DNA of 33,932 bases from the NCBI RefSeq assembly GCF_000687145.1, contig NZ_JMFG01000013.1, positions 1-33,932 on the forward strand, written 5' to 3'. The notes under the pieces were generated by a model that was not told the origin of the DNA, made no database searches, and saw nothing but the letters and a program-made list of their open reading frames with translations. The position numbers and the translations under genes were made by a program. How positions within the stretch are numbered: the first letter of the stretch is position 1; each line of letters starts with the position of its first letter. Origin of the DNA: Thermoanaerobaculum aquaticum (lineage in GTDB: Bacteria > Acidobacteriota > Thermoanaerobaculia > Thermoanaerobaculales > Thermoanaerobaculaceae). Positions 21,399 through 28,714 of this stretch are shown piece after piece.

Positions 21399-23339
21399 TC
21401 ACGGCTCGTCAACCTCCAAAAGCTCCAGACGGTAGGACCCCCAGGCCGGAAAGCGTACCCCCGGTGCGTCCACCACCATCAGCACGTTGCCGCCGGGAAG
21501 CGGAAGCGCCGCCTCCAGGATTCTGTTCACCGCGCACCAGCCCGGGCGGTCCACCGGGAGCAGGTAGCGTACCACGTGGGAGCCGGAAGCCAGGGTCACC
21601 CCCACGGGCAGGGGTACCTTTCCCGGGGAGGCACCCTCAAAGCGAACCCAGAGGGAGTCCCCGTCGGCCCGCAAGGCCAGGCGGCAGCCTTCGGCTTCCA
21701 CCCAAGCGGCCACCGCCCACTCGAAGTAGGTGGTGGTGCGGCCGTCCAGCACCGGTGTGGGCCAGGAGCGGGAAAGGGGCACGGTGAGCGGGGTCTCACC
21801 CTTGCGCACCGGCACCCCCAGCTCGGCCAGCGGCTCCTTTCCGGCGGCGCGCAGGGCGTCGGCCAGGTGCCAGCGGAAGAGGCGGTCGTAAAGGGGGGCG
21901 AGGAGCGTGGGGTTGTCGTCGCCAAACCACCACCACCAGTCGCTGCCCTGGGCCGCCAACCACGACTCACCCCCTGCAGCCGCTCCCGCCTCTCGGCAGC
22001 GGGCCAAAAGCTCCCAGGCTTTGCGCTTTTCCTCATGGCCAATCCAGGTGGCAAAGGAGGCGTTGATCCACGAGCCGGGGTGCAAACGGGTGAGCTCCCG
22101 CGGCTTTTCCTCGGCCACCCTCTGGCGCAAGGTCACCAAACGGAGCTCGCCCGTCATGGCCAAAAGCTCGCCCAAACGGGTGAGGAAGGTGGCGCCGCCT
22201 TCGGGGTAGCTGCTCCAGGGGTTTTCCCCGTCCAGTGCCACCAACAGCCCGCCCTCCGGAGGTAAGTGCCGGCTGGCGGAAACGGTGGCCGCCACGAATT
22301 GCTGGGCGGCTTCCGCTTCCGGCAGCTCCTGGGCTTTAAAGCCCACAAAGTCGGAAAGCCCGCGATGTCGGAAGAAGAGCGCAGGACCTTCCCCGCGCAG
22401 GCGCCAGGGCACGGCCAGCTCGGCAGCCACCCCGGTTTCTCCCGAAACCGGATGCCCCAGGGAGGCCGCCAGGATCCCCTCGTCGGTGGCCAACCACGCC
22501 ACCTTGTGCTCGCCGTAAAGCGCCACCGCTTCTTCGGAAACCGCCCCCTCGGGGGGCCAAAAACCCTGCACCGAAAAACCCAGCTCGGCCATGAAGGCCT
22601 GCGCTTTCTGCACGTGCAGGGCGGCGTCCTCCCGGGATCGGAAAACGGGGAAACCACCTGGTGGGGGAGGCACGGAAGCGGCCGCCACCTGCGTGTCCAG
22701 GAGCAACGGCAAGAGCGGGTGGGCGTAAGGCGAGGTGGCAATTTCCACGCCCATGTCGGCGAGTTCGCGGTAAAGGGTCAGGAGCTTTCCCGGGCAGCCC
22801 ACCAGCCACTCCACGATGAGCCGGCGGTCTTCCTGGGAATAGCCCCGGCGCTTGGCCAAAAGCTCGGCCACCAGCGGCTCCCAGCGGGCGTTGGGGGCGG
22901 CGTAAGCGAGCACCGTGAGCACCTGGAGGTCGGTGAGGTCGGGAAGAGGAAGGCGGGAGGGGATTTCGTCGTCCTTGGCCCCCGCCAACTGTCCGGCCAG
23001 CGCCCGCAGGCGGGGGAGGCGGGAAAGCTGCCGCGGGTGCAGCATGAACGCCCAGCGCACCAGCTCTTTGATCGATTGCGGTGAAAGCTCGGAGGTGGGG
23101 GTGGCCAGCGCGGTGAGCAGTGGGTCCTGGGCCCGTCCCTGCTGATAGGCCAAAAGCTGCTCCAGGAAAACCGGGGTGAGGTTCAGCACCTGCCCACCCA
23201 CCCCGGTTTGCTTCAGGGCGTAAGCCAAAGTGAGGTACTCGCCGGCGGCGTGAAGCAGCACCCAGGGGGCGTGGACCCGGCCATCGGCGGTGCGGTAGCG
23301 GGGCTGGTGGAGGTGCCAGAGGAAGGTGAGCTTGGCCAT
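21399..23339 (-). CDS. GH57 alpha-amylase/amylopullulanase-like glycoside hydrolase
   Basis: A 646-residue GH57 enzyme. The conserved regions are visible as LWHLHQPRYR near the start, FWPPEGAVSE with predicted nucleophile Glu264, LVALDGENPWSSY with predicted acid/base Asp370, and SWINASFATWIG with SDWWWWFGDDN in the C-terminal part, which group it with amylopullulanase/amylase-type GH57 proteins. A beta-rich tail of about 130 residues may bind carbohydrate. There is no signal peptide, so it probably acts on internal glucan, in debranching, hydrolysis or transfer. Its ATG overlaps the stop of the upstream nucleotidyltransferase fusion as TAATG. Confidence 0.9.
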   Translation of the reverse strand: MAKLTFLWHLHQPRYRTADGRVHAPWVLLHAAGEYLTLAYALKQTGVGGQVLNLTPVFLEQLLAYQQGRAQDPLLTALATPTSELSPQSIKELVRWAFMLHPRQLSRLPRLRALAGQLAGAKDDEIPSRLPLPDLTDLQVLTVLAYAAPNARWEPLVAELLAKRRGYSQEDRRLIVEWLVGCPGKLLTLYRELADMGVEIATSPYAHPLLPLLLDTQVAAASVPPPPGGFPVFRSREDAALHVQKAQAFMAELGFSVQGFWPPEGAVSEEAVALYGEHKVAWLATDEGILAASLGHPVSGETGVAAELAVPWRLRGEGPALFFRHRGLSDFVGFKAQELPEAEAAQQFVAATVSASRHLPPEGGLLVALDGENPWSSYPEGGATFLTRLGELLAMTGELRLVTLRQRVAEEKPRELTRLHPGSWINASFATWIGHEEKRKAWELLARCREAGAAAGGESWLAAQGSDWWWWFGDDNPTLLAPLYDRLFRWHLADALRAAGKEPLAELGVPVRKGETPLTVPLSRSWPTPVLDGRTTTYFEWAVAAWVEAEGCRLALRADGDSLWVRFEGASPGKVPLPVGVTLASGSHVVRYLLPVDRPGWCAVNRILEAALPLPGGNVLMVVDAPGVRFPAWGSYRLELLEVDEP

Positions 23340-25843
23340 TACTCCTCACGCACCAGCTCTTCCACCTGGGCCCCAAAGGAGGCTGCCAGCTTCGCGGCCG
23401 CCTCCTGATCCGGCCCCTGGGCGTGAACGTGCAGAGCGGGTCCCAGACGGTCGGGCCGCAGCAGCACCCACCCCTGGTCCTGCTTGATCTTGACGCCTTC
23501 CAGGAAGGAAAGCTCCCTGCCGGCAAAGCGGTCCACCACCTGGCGCATGATGCGCCCCTTCTTTTCCACCGGGCAGGGAATGGTGCGGTGCACCACGTTG
23601 ACGGTGGGGGCACGGCGGCCAACTTCGCTCAAAGGTTGCCCCACCCGGCTTAAGTGGTACAGGAAGCTTCCCACCGCAAACAGCGCGTCGGGGGCGTAGT
23701 GAAAGGCCGGAAAGATGAAGTCCCCTTCGCCGCTGGTGGCAAAGATGACCCCCTTTTGCCGCGAGGCCTCGATGAGGGTTCGCGGCGCCGAAAGGGTTTC
23801 CCGCACTCGGATGTTGGCTTTGGCCAGAGCCTGGGCGAAGGTGGAAGGGGCAAAGGCGGGGAGCACCACCTCGCCCGCCGGCGGGGACTGGGCCAGAAGC
23901 AACGCCAGAACCAGGCTGACGAGCTCCATCCCTTGCCAGATGCGGCCGGTGTCGTCCAAAACCACGAGCTTTTCCCCGTCGGGGTAGAGGAAAACCCCCA
24001 TGTGGGCGTCCAAAGCCCGCACGATGGCGGCCAGCCGCTCCAGAGCCTTGGGGATATCCGCGGGCAGCAGCGCTTCCTCCCTTTCGGTGTGGGCGTTGAG
24101 GGTGACCACGTCGCAGCCCAGCTCGGCCAGAAGCCGGGGGAGGATCACCACCGCCGGGGAGTGGGCGTAGTCCACCACCAAGCGGAAGCGCTCGGGGAGA
24201 GCAGCGTCCCCCAAAGCCTTGAGGTACGCCTCGGCGTAAAGGTCCAAAACCCGCGGTTGCTCGAAGATCAAGCCGATTTCCTGATGCTGGACCCGGCGGA
24301 ACTCCTCCCGCAGGAACACCCGTTCCACCGACTTGGCAAAGGCGGTGGAGATGTCCACCCCATGCTCGTCGAAAAAGCGGATGGAGGTCATGCCCCGCAC
24401 CAGCTGCACCTGCTGAAAAGACACCCCACCCTTTTCACCAAACCCCTTGAGCTTGTAACGCAGCACGGGGATGGGCATGAGGCCCAGGTCCACCACATGC
24501 ACGCCGGTGGAGCCCACACCCCCTACGAAGGCCCGGCGCAGCATGCGGGAGGCGGGGTGGCCGTCGCGGGCGGTGAGGATGGTGCTGCCCGGTGCCAGAA
24601 GCGTTCCGTAGGCAGCTCCCAGCCGTGCGGCTACTTCCGGGGTGAGCTCCAGGTTGGTGAGCCCGGTGACCGCTCCTTCCTCGAAGGCGGAGGTGCGCCA
24701 CCTTTCGGCGTAAACGAGGTTGGAGTGCACCACCGCGTGGTCTTCCACCACTTTGGAGGGCCAAATCTTGACCCCTTCCTTGACCCGCACCCCCCGCCCC
24801 AGCGCCGTGGCGTCGGCAATGATGGCCCCCCGTTCGACCACGGCCTGCTCGCCCACCTGCACTTCGGCACCCACCACCGCCCGCTCCAGCCTGGCGCCGG
24901 CACCAATGCGGCTGCCTGCCCAAACCACCGAGCGGCGCAGCTCCGCCCCGGGGCCCACCACCACCCCCGGCCCCAGCACCACGTCCTCCAGCCGCGCCCC
25001 TTCCTCCAGGCGGCAGCCCTCCCCCAACACCACCGTCCCCCGCACCTCCACCGAGGGCGCCACCTCCACCGCGCCGGCGGCCCAGTAGGGGCGCCCCCCC
25101 ACTTGTTCCAGGCGCCCCTGGGGGATCAGGCGCAGGGTGCCGGAAAAGAAGTCCTGGTGCACGTCCAGGTAGGATTCGGGGTCGCCAATGTCCCGCCAGT
25201 ACCCCTGCATGATGCAACCGAAAAGCGGCACGTTGGCCTGCAAAAGACGCGGGAACAAATCCCGGGAAAAATCAAAGGGCTCATCCAGCGGCACTTGCTT
25301 CAAAACCTCCGCTTCCAGCACGTAAATCCCGGTGTTCACGGTGTCGGAAAACACCTCGCCCCAGGTGGGTTTTTCTAAAAACCTGCGGATGCGGAGGTCG
25401 CCGTCGGTAATGACGATGCCGAACTGAAGCGGGTTGGCCACCCGCGTGAGGGTAATGGTGACCGCCGCTTTTTTGGCTTCGTGAAAGCGGAGGATGGCGG
25501 AAAGGTCGAAGTCGCAGACCACATCCCCGGAAAGCACCAGGTAGCGGTCGGAAGAAACCAAGCGCGCGCCGTGGGCCACCGCACCGGCGGTGCCGAAGTC
25601 CTGCTCCGCCTGGTAGTAGGTGAGCTTCATGCCAAAGCGGGAGCCATCACCGAGCGCCTGCCGGATTTTGGCCGGCTCGTGGTAGGTGAGAACCACCGCC
25701 TCGCTCATCCCGTGCTGGCGCAGGTGCTCCAGCACCAGCTCCAAAATGGGCCGGTTGACCACCGGCAGCAGCGGCTTGGGGATGTTGGCGGAAAGCGGGC
25801 GGATGCGGGTACCAAACCCCCCCGCCATGATGATAGGGATCAT
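23339..25843 (-). CDS. Nucleotidyltransferase / left-handed beta-helix / phosphomannomutase-like fusion
   Basis: An 834-residue three-part protein. Residues 1-240 are a sugar-1-phosphate nucleotidyltransferase (IIMAGGFGTRIRPL, LSGDVVCDFD, FLEKPTWGEVFSDTVNTGIY). Residues about 250-380 are hexapeptide repeats (GxxVVLGEGxxLEEGA pattern). Residues about 385-834 resemble phosphomannomutase/phosphoglucomutase. The fusion is annotated in other bacteria as mannose-1-phosphate guanylyltransferase. The mutase half lacks the TASHNP phosphoserine loop (LVRGMTSIRFFDEHGVD lies there instead) and the DxDxDR metal loop (LDAHMGVFLYPDG from about 611). It is therefore probably not a mutase in the usual way. 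In this operon it may supply the NDP-sugar for glgA in place of glgC. Its ATG overlaps the response-regulator stop as ATGA. Confidence 0.87.
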   Translation of the reverse strand: MIPIIMAGGFGTRIRPLSANIPKPLLPVVNRPILELVLEHLRQHGMSEAVVLTYHEPAKIRQALGDGSRFGMKLTYYQAEQDFGTAGAVAHGARLVSSDRYLVLSGDVVCDFDLSAILRFHEAKKAAVTITLTRVANPLQFGIVITDGDLRIRRFLEKPTWGEVFSDTVNTGIYVLEAEVLKQVPLDEPFDFSRDLFPRLLQANVPLFGCIMQGYWRDIGDPESYLDVHQDFFSGTLRLIPQGRLEQVGGRPYWAAGAVEVAPSVEVRGTVVLGEGCRLEEGARLEDVVLGPGVVVGPGAELRRSVVWAGSRIGAGARLERAVVGAEVQVGEQAVVERGAIIADATALGRGVRVKEGVKIWPSKVVEDHAVVHSNLVYAERWRTSAFEEGAVTGLTNLELTPEVAARLGAAYGTLLAPGSTILTARDGHPASRMLRRAFVGGVGSTGVHVVDLGLMPIPVLRYKLKGFGEKGGVSFQQVQLVRGMTSIRFFDEHGVDISTAFAKSVERVFLREEFRRVQHQEIGLIFEQPRVLDLYAEAYLKALGDAALPERFRLVVDYAHSPAVVILPRLLAELGCDVVTLNAHTEREEALLPADIPKALERLAAIVRALDAHMGVFLYPDGEKLVVLDDTGRIWQGMELVSLVLALLLAQSPPAGEVVLPAFAPSTFAQALAKANIRVRETLSAPRTLIEASRQKGVIFATSGEGDFIFPAFHYAPDALFAVGSFLYHLSRVGQPLSEVGRRAPTVNVVHRTIPCPVEKKGRIMRQVVDRFAGRELSFLEGVKIKQDQGWVLLRPDRLGPALHVHAQGPDQEAAAKLAASFGAQVEELVREE

Positions 25844-26199
25844 GGCGCTTCTCCCAGGTGGCGCCGCAGGGCCGAGCGCAGCTCTGCCAGGTCAGCGGAC
25901 TTCACCACGTACTCATCGGCCAGCCACGAGGAAAAATCGTCCTGATAGCGGGCGTAGGCGGTGGAGAGGATCACTGGTAGCGTGGGGGTTTTCGCCTTAA
26001 TCTCGCGAAGCAGCGCCAGGCCCAGCCCCTCCGCCAGGCGGATGTCCAAAACCACCGCATCTACCGGAAACTTGGCCAGGTGCTCCCGCGCCTCGTCCAT
26101 GGTCAAGCAGGTGCTCACCTCGTACCCTTCTCCACCAAAGACATGGCGGTACAGCTCAAGGATGGCCTCATCGTCATCCACAAACAGCACCCGCTTCAT
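25840..26199 (-). CDS. Single-domain response regulator
   Basis: A 119-residue receiver domain with no output domain. The phosphorylation site is intact: acidic triad Asp8-Asp9-Asp10, phosphoacceptor Asp52 (AVVLDIRL), Thr80 (ILSTAYA) and Lys100 (VVKSADL). Regulators of this CheY-like form act by protein contact or as phosphorelay links, not by binding DNA. The ATG at 26199 follows GGAGG at five bases and overlaps the kinase stop as ATGA. An in-frame GTG at 26205 would bury the ribosome binding site. The gene's own stop overlaps the ATG of the nucleotidyltransferase fusion. The kinase next door is the obvious phosphodonor; the target is unknown. Confidence 0.93.
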   Translation of the reverse strand: MKRVLFVDDDEAILELYRHVFGGEGYEVSTCLTMDEAREHLAKFPVDAVVLDIRLAEGLGLALLREIKAKTPTLPVILSTAYARYQDDFSSWLADEYVVKSADLAELRSALRRHLGEAP

Positions 26200-27575
26200 A
26201 CGCACCTCCGCAAGAGCAAGGAAAACCGCACCCAGCCGGGCTCGTTTTCATCATACTCGACTTTCCCGCCCATGGCCTCGGTAAGACGCCGCACCGAAGC
26301 TAGGCCTTCACCGCTGCCTCCCGGTTGCCCCAGGCCTCCCGAAAAAGGGTCCGAGCGCAGGGGTTGCGGCAGGGGCTGCCCGTTATCGGCCACCGAAAGC
26401 CGCACCCATTCGCCTTCTTCTTCTACCCTGACGCGCACCTCACCTCCTAGCCCCACCGCCTTTACCGCGTTGCTCAAGAGGTTTTCCACGCAGCGGTCGA
26501 GGTAGGCCGGGTCGGCCCACACGCAAACCGGTTTTTCCGGCGGGTCAAAACGCAAGCTGATGCTTCGGCTTTCCGCCAGCGGCTGCCATGAGGCCACCAG
26601 GCGCAGCAGCAGAGCCACGGCGTCGGTGCGGGTGAGCTCCATGCCCTGGCCGCGGCTGGCCAGCTCCTGCACCAGCTGGTTTACCTGCCGCTCCACCCGG
26701 GAAAGCCCGTCGGCAATTTTTCGCCCCCAGGCTTCCCACTCTTCCACGGTGGTGGGTTTGTGCTCCAGCAGGTGTTGGAGCAAACCAGCTGCGGCGGTGA
26801 GGGGGTTTTTGATGTCGTGGGCTAAAGCCCGGGCGGTTTCCACCAGCACCACCGCCTGCTCGGCGCGGCGTCGGGCTTCCTGTTCCGCCTGGAAGCGGGC
26901 CCACAGCTCCGTGCGTTCCAGGGCAGCTTGCAGGCTATGGCAGAGCGCCTGGGCACCCTCCAAAAGCGGGGCAGAAACTGGGGCCCTGGTGACGAAGTTA
27001 TCCGCCAGCACCACGCCCCAAAAGGTCCCCTGGCGCACCAGGGGGAGCACCACCAGGAAAGGGGACTGCAGCGCGTGCATCCAGTGCCGCACGCAGGGGT
27101 CGGCGAAGTCCCGGCGGGCCACAAAGGCCCGCCGCCAGCGACCGCAGCCCTCCTGCAGTGGGGTCTTGAGGGCTTGCAGGGTTTCGGCCAGCCGAGCCTT
27201 TTCCTGGCTGATGATTTCCGGCTGAAAGGTGCCCAAAGTGGCCAGGGGCTTTACCTCCAGGGCCTGCAACTGCTGCCAGAGCTGCGCCGCTTCCTCACCG
27301 CTCCGGGGACCGATCCCCAGCCAGCCTTCCAAAAGACCGTTTGTTCTCCGCAGGAGGAAGGCGCGGTTAAAGCCAAAGCCTTCTCCGGCGGTGAGGGCCA
27401 CCAGGGCAATCCAGCCGGCGTGCTCGGGGGTGAGGGCTCGCTCGAAGAGCTCAGCGGCGAGGTGGAGGGTGGCGAGGATCTTGGTGGAACGACCCCGGTC
27501 CCTTTGATAGCCGCCCCCTCGTCCTCGCCGGAGGCCGGGAAAAGCCCACGGTTTGCGCCGCGTTTCGCCCCTCAC
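26196..27575 (-). CDS. GAF-domain sensor histidine kinase
   Basis: A 459-residue kinase without transmembrane segments, so it should sense a cytoplasmic cue. A GAF-like region spans about 35-220, followed by a coiled stretch, the dimerisation/phosphoacceptor H-box ALAHDIKNPLTAAAG (His253) and an ATPase domain with the N-box CVENLLSNAVKAV, G1 VADNGQPLP and G2 GGSGEGLASVRRL. Two-component signalling to the adjacent single-domain regulator is expected. The start is uncertain: the GTG at 27575 is the only credible one and the first 30 residues are Arg/Gly-rich and unlike a GAF domain. It lies 24 bases after the PIG-L gene and overlaps the regulator gene by four bases. Confidence 0.9.
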   Translation of the reverse strand: MRGETRRKPWAFPGLRRGRGGGYQRDRGRSTKILATLHLAAELFERALTPEHAGWIALVALTAGEGFGFNRAFLLRRTNGLLEGWLGIGPRSGEEAAQLWQQLQALEVKPLATLGTFQPEIISQEKARLAETLQALKTPLQEGCGRWRRAFVARRDFADPCVRHWMHALQSPFLVVLPLVRQGTFWGVVLADNFVTRAPVSAPLLEGAQALCHSLQAALERTELWARFQAEQEARRRAEQAVVLVETARALAHDIKNPLTAAAGLLQHLLEHKPTTVEEWEAWGRKIADGLSRVERQVNQLVQELASRGQGMELTRTDAVALLLRLVASWQPLAESRSISLRFDPPEKPVCVWADPAYLDRCVENLLSNAVKAVGLGGEVRVRVEEEGEWVRLSVADNGQPLPQPLRSDPFSGGLGQPGGSGEGLASVRRLTEAMGGKVEYDENEPGWVRFSLLLRRCV

Positions 27576-27599
27576 CTTCCGCTCGTGGCGAAGTGTAGC

Positions 27600-28610
27600 T
27601 CAAACCGAGGCTTTGTCGGCGAGAACGAAACCCATTTCGTCGTAGAGAAAGGCCGGCCTGCTCACCTTCACCAGGGCCAGCTCTGGGGCGTTTGCCAGCT
27701 CCACCAGCACCCGGAGGGACTTCCCCTCTCGCTGCCAACGGCAACGCTGCACCTGAGGGGGAAGAGGTGCCAGCTGCCGCTGGGAAAGCCGCAGGGAAAA
27801 GCCGCCGAGGCTTGCTTGCAACGTGACCACCGTGAGCACCGGCTTGCGAAGCGAGCGCCAGCTCAAGGGGAGATGAAAGCTCACGTGCAGCACGTTGCCT
27901 TCCAGGGTGGCCTTCACTTGAGGAGTGCGAGGTGGGGTGGTAAGGGGCAAGAAGACCTCGGGGGCCCCGGCAAACTTCAGGTGGAAGCGCCGACGAAACA
28001 CCAGCTGGCTGCGGTGGGCAGCAATGGCGCGCCTTTTGAGGGCTTTTTCGGCTGCCGTTCCGGCGATCTGGGTAGCCTCCTGGCTGCTGGCCAGGTTGGC
28101 GTGCGTGGGGTAAGCCAAAAGGCGAAAGCTACCGGACTTAGCTTCTGTGAAAAGCGCAAGCGCCAGCGCTGCCGTGGCGCTGTGGTCGGGGTGGCAGTCG
28201 GCCAGAAGCGGGGCCAGCACCAGTGTGGGCTGAAATTCGCGAACCAAGTTGCGCAAAGGTTCGAGAGCAGACTCACCATTGGCCAACAGAAGCGCGGTGA
28301 GTGTTGTATCGGGGAAGGCCAAAAACACCGCGGCGTCGGGGTTGACACCAAGGGTCGCCAACGCTTCCCGGGCTTCTCCCTGGCGGCGCAGACCAAAGCG
28401 CTTTTGGTCTTCAGCGGTGAGCACCAGCTTGCGGTCCAAAACCCGCTGGGGCCAGGCGTTGGCCTCCCCCGAGGTGAGGAAAACCGGTAACACCGCCGCC
28501 CCCACAGCGGTGGCCCGCTGCAGGAGGATTCCCGCCCCCAGGGACTCGTCGTCGGGATGGGGGAAAAGGCCCAAAATGCGGTCGTCCTTGCGGAGAGATA
28601 GCTCGCTCAT
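27600..28610 (-). CDS. PIG-L family N-deacetylase-like protein with C-terminal extension
   Basis: A 336-residue protein. The PIG-L/LmbE zinc-deacetylase motifs are intact: FPHPDDESLGAG (His18, Asp20, Asp21) and DCHPDHSATA (His140, Asp142, His143). Family members remove acetyl groups from N-acetylglucosaminyl compounds such as GlcNAc-PI, mycothiol or bacillithiol precursors. After the deacetylase core (about 1-225) there is an extension of about 110 residues with predicted beta strands that I do not recognise. I chose the ATG at 28610, where homology begins; an in-frame GTG at 28625 is possible and neither has a strong ribosome binding site. It is the promoter-proximal gene of the run ending with glgA. 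Confidence 0.85.
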   Translation of the reverse strand: MSELSLRKDDRILGLFPHPDDESLGAGILLQRATAVGAAVLPVFLTSGEANAWPQRVLDRKLVLTAEDQKRFGLRRQGEAREALATLGVNPDAAVFLAFPDTTLTALLLANGESALEPLRNLVREFQPTLVLAPLLADCHPDHSATAALALALFTEAKSGSFRLLAYPTHANLASSQEATQIAGTAAEKALKRRAIAAHRSQLVFRRRFHLKFAGAPEVFLPLTTPPRTPQVKATLEGNVLHVSFHLPLSWRSLRKPVLTVVTLQASLGGFSLRLSQRQLAPLPPQVQRCRWQREGKSLRVLVELANAPELALVKVSRPAFLYDEMGFVLADKASV

Positions 28611-28656
28611 GCCTTCGAAAGCCACGGGTTTTCACCGCCTTGGCCGCAAACCCTCA

Positions 28657-28672
28657 TCGGTGTTCCCACCGA
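28657..28672. promoter_or_regulatory. Inverted repeat in the divergent PIG-L/penicillin-acylase intergenic region
   Basis: TCGGTG-TTCC-CACCGA is a perfect 6-bp inverted repeat midway in the 104 bases between the two divergent starts. Position makes it a candidate operator for either or both transcripts. A -10-like TAAAGT lies on the minus strand nearby without a clear -35 box. It may equally be a chance GC-rich hairpin. Confidence 0.25.
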
Positions 28673-28714
28673 GGCAAGGGTGCGTTACTTTAGCACGAGC
28701 GGGAGGGGTAAGCC

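Noticed and set aside
23654-25378. 574-residue plus-strand frame opposite the nucleotidyltransferase fusion
   Set aside because: His/Pro/Gln-rich antisense shadow with no domain motifs.
26928-28490. 520-residue plus-strand frame spanning the kinase and PIG-L genes
   Set aside because: It crosses two well-supported minus-strand genes and their junction, and shows no motifs or start signal.
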